From Fimbriimonadaceae bacterium (GTDB lineage: Bacteria; Armatimonadota; Fimbriimonadia; Fimbriimonadales; Fimbriimonadaceae): DNA of 64,000 nucleotides. The first letter of the stretch is position 1. Every line of letters starts with the position of its first letter. The position numbers were made by a program, and so were the translations under genes. The notes beneath the pieces were generated by a model, which was not told the origin of the DNA, did no database searches, and saw only the letters and a list, made by a program, of their open reading frames with translations. The DNA is taken from contig JAHBTE010000001.1 in the NCBI GenBank assembly GCA_019638675.1, positions 1,768,605 through 1,832,604 on the forward strand, given 5' to 3'. Shown piece by piece: positions 60,399-64,000 of this stretch.

Positions 60399-61175
60399 AT
60401 GCAGCAAGATCGGGTGCGGTGGTTTGCGGCGGCGGCATTCGCGGTTTTGTGCATCTTGCAGGCGGTGAAGTGGGGCGCGATGCAGCTTCCGGTTCAAGGG
60501 CCGCTCTTGCTGATATTAGTCATCGGCCTGGTTGTGGCTGGTTTCAAGAATGAATTCCCGTTCCGCAACCACGTTTTATTTGTTTGCGCTTACGGTGCGA
60601 CATTCTTTTTGATCTGGGCAGTCAGCCATCCTGGAGTCGAGCTTGTTCCTGGCCGAACGTGGCTAGTGACTCTGCTTGCTTGCGCGGCTCTGGCGGGGAT
60701 CATCATTTGGAATACTCGCGGCAAAAACGGGTGGGTTTGGCTCATGGCTCTGCTTGCCACCGTAGGGTTTGGATTGCTGATCGCTCTGATTTCCGGGCCG
60801 CGCGGCGGGTCAGATTGGATGGCAGAAATGGTTCAGCGGTGGTTTGGTTTACGCGAAGATCAATGGGAATACCGGAATTCCATTGTCTATATGATCCGCA
60901 AAACTCTGCACTTCACAGGTTATGGGTTGGCCGCGCTCGCCGCCGCGGTTGCGGCAAAAAAAGCAGGTGCGACTGTGAACCGATCCGTGCTTTTAGGAAT
61001 CGCTTGGCCATTGCCGCTCGCGATTTTTGATGAACATCAGCAACAATTCGCCGCTAACCGGACAGGGATGGCACGCGACGTAATCCTTGACTTCTGCGGA
61101 ATGATTGCATTCCTTGGAGTTTTCGCATTTGTGCAGAATCGAAGAATTAAACGCGAAGAAGTGGAGAAGCATTAA
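60399..61175 (+). CDS. VanZ-like membrane protein
   Basis: 258 residues from ATG 60399. Seven or eight hydrophobic helices; C-terminal VanZ features RKTLHFTGYGLAALAAA, DEHQQQFAANRTGMARDVIL. Function unknown in this group. CACAAT 6 nt before ATG; stop overlaps the next start (TAATG). Confidence 0.8.
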   Translation: MQQDRVRWFAAAAFAVLCILQAVKWGAMQLPVQGPLLLILVIGLVVAGFKNEFPFRNHVLFVCAYGATFFLIWAVSHPGVELVPGRTWLVTLLACAALAGIIIWNTRGKNGWVWLMALLATVGFGLLIALISGPRGGSDWMAEMVQRWFGLREDQWEYRNSIVYMIRKTLHFTGYGLAALAAAVAAKKAGATVNRSVLLGIAWPLPLAIFDEHQQQFAANRTGMARDVILDFCGMIAFLGVFAFVQNRRIKREEVEKH

Positions 61176-62257
61176 TGCGATCGGTTTTGATCTTGCCAGA
61201 GGCTTTGAAGCTGGGTGTTGGTTCGATTTGGGAAGAACCACCAGTTGGACTGCGTTACATTGCTGATCACGGAGAAGTCTTCAAACTTTCACCGCTAGAA
61301 GCAACTCCGGAATTAGAATATGTTGGTCTTTCTGGTGCAAGCAAGTTACCGCGCGGCCCGCTCGTGCTGAGCGCATTTGGCATTGATCCCCCCGAGCGAA
61401 GCGTGCAGTTTGAAATGTCACTGCTCAGCGTAAGCGATGATGGGTTGATAGGGGAAGTCGGGAGGGTTTCCGCTGACGAACTCATCGGCTTGGATAATGA
61501 ATTCGCCAAACTCGCGACAAGAGATTTAACGCCTGTGTTCGGTGAACTCACAACGCACGGGTTAGTTTGGGAAAACGGTTCACTTGAACTTGGGGTGACT
61601 GCGCCCAACGATGTTCTTGGCAAAGTCTATGGATACGGTTTGCCCGAGGGCGATGGCGAAATCAAACTGAGGCAACTTATCGACGATTCGCTGAATCTGC
61701 TTGACGGTTTGGAATTCAACCGGATTCGCGAAGGAGAAGGGTTAGCGAAAGCAAATCTGCTCTGGCCCCATTCGTTTGGATTTAAGCCGAATCTTCCTAA
61801 TCTTGCAATACGGCGCGGGGCACCTGGTTATGTATGGAGCGAATCAATTGCGATGCATGGATTGACTCGGATGGTTGGTTATCGGCATTCAGAAAGGGCT
61901 GGTTTCCGCAAAGGAATTCACTTAGCGGAGAGTGTTGTTAAGGAGTTCAAATCTGCTCAATCCAGCGTGTTGATTTATTCAGGTTTAGGCGATATCTTGC
62001 AAGCAGGCAGAGACGATGAAGCTAGGTTTGGATTAGAAGAGCTAGACCGATTACTTTTCGAACCTTGGGCGACTGAAATTCGCCAAGAAAAGCGGTCGGA
62101 AGTTGTCATTTTGTGCCCGAGCCAAACCGAAGTCGGCCTTGGAATAGTCGTGAAAAATACGACTCATGGCAGTTTTCCGTTCGATGCCCGCGTTTTAGAT
62201 GATCCCCGCCTTCGCACCCAGCGAACGTTTGAGATTGTTGCGGAATCGCTCACCTGA
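61175..62257 (+). CDS. Degenerate phosphoglycerate mutase-like protein
   Basis: 360 residues co-linear with the archaeal-type cofactor-independent phosphoglycerate mutase (ApgM): FGIDPPERSVQFEMSLL, the gate segment GEVGRVSADELIGLDNEFAK, the HGLVWENGSLELGVTAPNDV block, ANLLWPHSFGFKPNLPNLAI and DDEARFGLEELDRLL. The metal-binding residues seem lost: the opening DG motif is replaced (MRSVLILPEALKLG) and the HxxxxDxxGH block reads IYSGLGDILQAGRDD. Likely a pseudoenzyme. Homology moderately sure, role unknown. Co-transcribed with VanZ-like gene. Confidence 0.6.
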   Translation: MRSVLILPEALKLGVGSIWEEPPVGLRYIADHGEVFKLSPLEATPELEYVGLSGASKLPRGPLVLSAFGIDPPERSVQFEMSLLSVSDDGLIGEVGRVSADELIGLDNEFAKLATRDLTPVFGELTTHGLVWENGSLELGVTAPNDVLGKVYGYGLPEGDGEIKLRQLIDDSLNLLDGLEFNRIREGEGLAKANLLWPHSFGFKPNLPNLAIRRGAPGYVWSESIAMHGLTRMVGYRHSERAGFRKGIHLAESVVKEFKSAQSSVLIYSGLGDILQAGRDDEARFGLEELDRLLFEPWATEIRQEKRSEVVILCPSQTEVGLGIVVKNTTHGSFPFDARVLDDPRLRTQRTFEIVAESLT

Positions 62258-62287
62258 TCGGGTTCGCCATCGGGCATACTTGAACCT

Positions 62288-64000
62288 ATGGCTTGTTGGG
62301 TTAGGAAATGGTTCACGTTCGGGTTGGTTCTTGCCAGTTGCCCGGTGTTTGCCCAACTCAACGAACGAGAATTGGCGGGATTGGAAGACTCGCTTTTCTT
62401 AGCAAATCTAACTCTCAAAGATCTGGCGACGGATCGTAACCCTTTCCGCACCATGGAGCTATCCGATTGGGTGAAGTCCGGGCTGGGTGATCCCATCGCT
62501 TCTTCAAGTTCTTTGATGAAAGCACATGAATCTGGGCTGACCGCCAAAGTGTCGGATTTGATAAAGAACTATCTCAAGTCGGCGACTGGAATTGATGCTC
62601 AGTTTCCCGATTCGGGCGAGAAGTTTGCTGCCAAATCTGGCTTACCGGAACCGCTTGGCAAGATCGTAGATTCTCTGGTCGGGACAGTTTCGCAAACAGA
62701 CTTAGAAATCCGCACCGCCTTAGAAAAACTCAAACCAGAAGAACTCCGCCTCCTCATTGAAAGTCTGCCATCGCAAGCGATTGAGGAGCCGAGAATAAAG
62801 TTAGGGTTCATACGTGGCCGAGTGGCAAGCTTGGCTGAATGCGAAGCTTTGATGAAGAAAGTTGACCTGGCCGCAATCTTAACGGCAGGTTGGAAGCTCC
62901 AGGTGGAAGTTGAACAAGCCGCAGCGACGCTTAAAGCGACAAAGATTACTTTCCCCAAAAAACAGCGGTTAACTGTCAACGGATTGGTAGTCGTTATCGG
63001 GAGTTCGGAAAATGATATTCATGATGAACTCGATGCTCGTATCACCATTGATCTTGGCGGCGATGATACATACATGGGTCGCGCCGGGGCAGGAGTTGGC
63101 TATTCTTCGGTTTTGATCGACGTTAGCGGTGATGACCGCTACAATGTGCCAGATATCAGCATCGGAGTTGGCGTTTTAGGGGCTGGATGCGCGGTTGACC
63201 TTGGCGGCAATGACCAGTTTTGGGGCCAATCTTTGAACTACGGATGCGGCATCGGGGGGCTCGGCGTTTTCAGTAAGTCTGGTGGCGATGACTACTACTC
63301 CACGGTAGCAGCGGGACAAGGTTTTGGAATGTTTGGCGCGGGAATCTGCACAGATTCGAGCGGCGATGATCTGTATAAGATTAACTTGATGGGGCAGGGT
63401 GCTGGCAGATTGAAAGGGCTCGGCTGGCTGATTGATGCCAAGGGAGCAGACATTTATCAGGCGGGTGGGCTGATTCTCAATTCACCCTTGTTTACTAATG
63501 TGAATTATTCTTTTGCGCAAGGTTTCGGAATGGGATTCCGTGATGATGCAGGTGGCTCTCCCGGTGGTTGTGGACTGCTCACGGATGGCGGAGGGCGTGA
63601 TAACTATTTAGCCGAAACTTATGCTCAGGCCGCATCCTATTGGTTCGCGGTTGGATCGCTTTACGACAAGTCTGGGAACGATACTTACAAAGGTCACCAT
63701 TATGTTCAGTCAAGTGCGATGCATATGACCTCGGCGTATCTTTTCGATCTTGCGGGTGAGGATTCTTACACCACGCAGTACGGTGCCGCGCAAGCGATTG
63801 GTCACGACTACGGGCTTGCCTTTTTGCTGGATCGGTCGGGGAACGATGTTTACGCAAGCCGCGACGCACGACCCGCTACTGCGATTGCCAACGGGGTTGG
63901 AATCTTCCTTGAAGGCGATGGGATTGACCGCTATGCAACCTGGCCTGCATATGCACGACGAGACCGGTCGATGATTTCACTGAGTGTTTTCGCTGACCTA
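62288..64000 (+). CDS. Secreted G-D-D-x-Y repeat protein, 3' end outside the window
   Basis: The frame from ATG 62288 stays open to the right edge (571 codons). Signal peptide KWFTFGLVLASCPVFAQ, a helical region to ~235, then periodic modules of about 20-30 residues centred on G-G/S-D-D-x-Y: LGGDDTYMG, SGDDRYNV, LGGNDQFWG, SGGDDYYST, SGDDLYKI, SGNDTYKG, AGEDSYTT, SGNDVYAS. Gly-rich turns (GAGVGYSS, GQGFGMFGAG) alternate, suggesting a beta-helix; the motif recalls calcium-binding RTX turns but the period is longer. CATACT 7 nt before ATG. Confidence 0.8.
   Translation, partial: MACWVRKWFTFGLVLASCPVFAQLNERELAGLEDSLFLANLTLKDLATDRNPFRTMELSDWVKSGLGDPIASSSSLMKAHESGLTAKVSDLIKNYLKSATGIDAQFPDSGEKFAAKSGLPEPLGKIVDSLVGTVSQTDLEIRTALEKLKPEELRLLIESLPSQAIEEPRIKLGFIRGRVASLAECEALMKKVDLAAILTAGWKLQVEVEQAAATLKATKITFPKKQRLTVNGLVVVIGSSENDIHDELDARITIDLGGDDTYMGRAGAGVGYSSVLIDVSGDDRYNVPDISIGVGVLGAGCAVDLGGNDQFWGQSLNYGCGIGGLGVFSKSGGDDYYSTVAAGQGFGMFGAGICTDSSGDDLYKINLMGQGAGRLKGLGWLIDAKGADIYQAGGLILNSPLFTNVNYSFAQGFGMGFRDDAGGSPGGCGLLTDGGGRDNYLAETYAQAASYWFAVGSLYDKSGNDTYKGHHYVQSSAMHMTSAYLFDLAGEDSYTTQYGAAQAIGHDYGLAFLLDRSGNDVYASRDARPATAIANGVGIFLEGDGIDRYATWPAYARRDRSMISLSVFADL

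Noticed and set aside
63579-63869. 96-codon minus-strand ORF
   Set aside because: Shadow of the G-D-D-x-Y repeat gene, whose frame is open through the same stretch.

Overview
The window looks like a chromosome segment of a diderm, free-living heterotroph. Best guess is the Armatimonadota (Fimbriimonadia-like). Pointers: a C-terminal VPEP sorting signal (PEP-CTERM), HspR/HAIR control of dnaJ, outer-membrane barrel proteins ending in Phe, DUF2330 proteins, many secreted peptidases, and a 23S-5S rRNA unit with no 16S gene beside it. The phylum is inference; a 23S search would settle it. There is no phage, CRISPR array, transposase or conjugation gene.

Layout. 1-6 kb: two large convergent envelope or secreted proteins, the first cut by the left edge. 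6-8 kb: a short ORF with terminator, a zinc-ribbon membrane protein, an AcuC/HDAC-like deacetylase and a BON protein. 8.2-10.4 kb: a small accessory patch of lipoprotein-like genes with one frameshifted pseudogene and a duplication scar built from the ends of the two flanking genes. 10.4-12 kb: rimB-rimK, the RimK carrying an extra RCK_C (TrkA-C) domain. 12-20.7 kb: esterase, S51 peptidase, DUF418 protein, dnaJ-hspR with a HAIR operator, HDOD protein, ECF sigma/anti-sigma pair, exonuclease III. 20.7-27.3 kb: secreted PPC protein, methyltransferase-like membrane protein, tRNA(CAU), LolA-like protein, DinB protein and small membrane proteins. 27.4-30.75 kb: promoter, processing stem, 23S, 5S, terminator.

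30.8-42.3 kb: PEP-CTERM protein, BON lipoprotein, serine hydrolase, peroxiredoxin, the C-terminal half of a cobalamin methionine synthase, an accessory gene bounded by a decayed copy of the metH end, class III aminotransferase, guaB and gatB. 42.3-50.7 kb: DUF167, PAS-GGDEF protein, M28 peptidase, DUF481 barrel, SMC. 50.8-58.1 kb: two DinB proteins, an Ig-like lipoprotein, two tandem DUF2330 proteins, S9 peptidase. 58.1-64 kb: HD hydrolase, 2Fe-2S ferredoxin, SurE, VanZ-like protein, a degenerate phosphoglycerate-mutase-like protein, and a secreted G-D-D-x-Y repeat protein running off the right edge.

Cross-cutting signals. More than twenty genes have a TAnnnT box only 6-8 nt before the start codon and no Shine-Dalgarno, the signature of leaderless transcripts; this was used to choose several starts. 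At two places a decayed copy of a neighbouring gene end flanks accessory genes, recording local duplications or excised insertions. The most interesting gene-level observations are the RimK-RCK_C fusion, the free-standing C-terminal methionine synthase half, the phosphoglycerate-mutase-like apparent pseudoenzyme and the self-contained 23S-5S unit.
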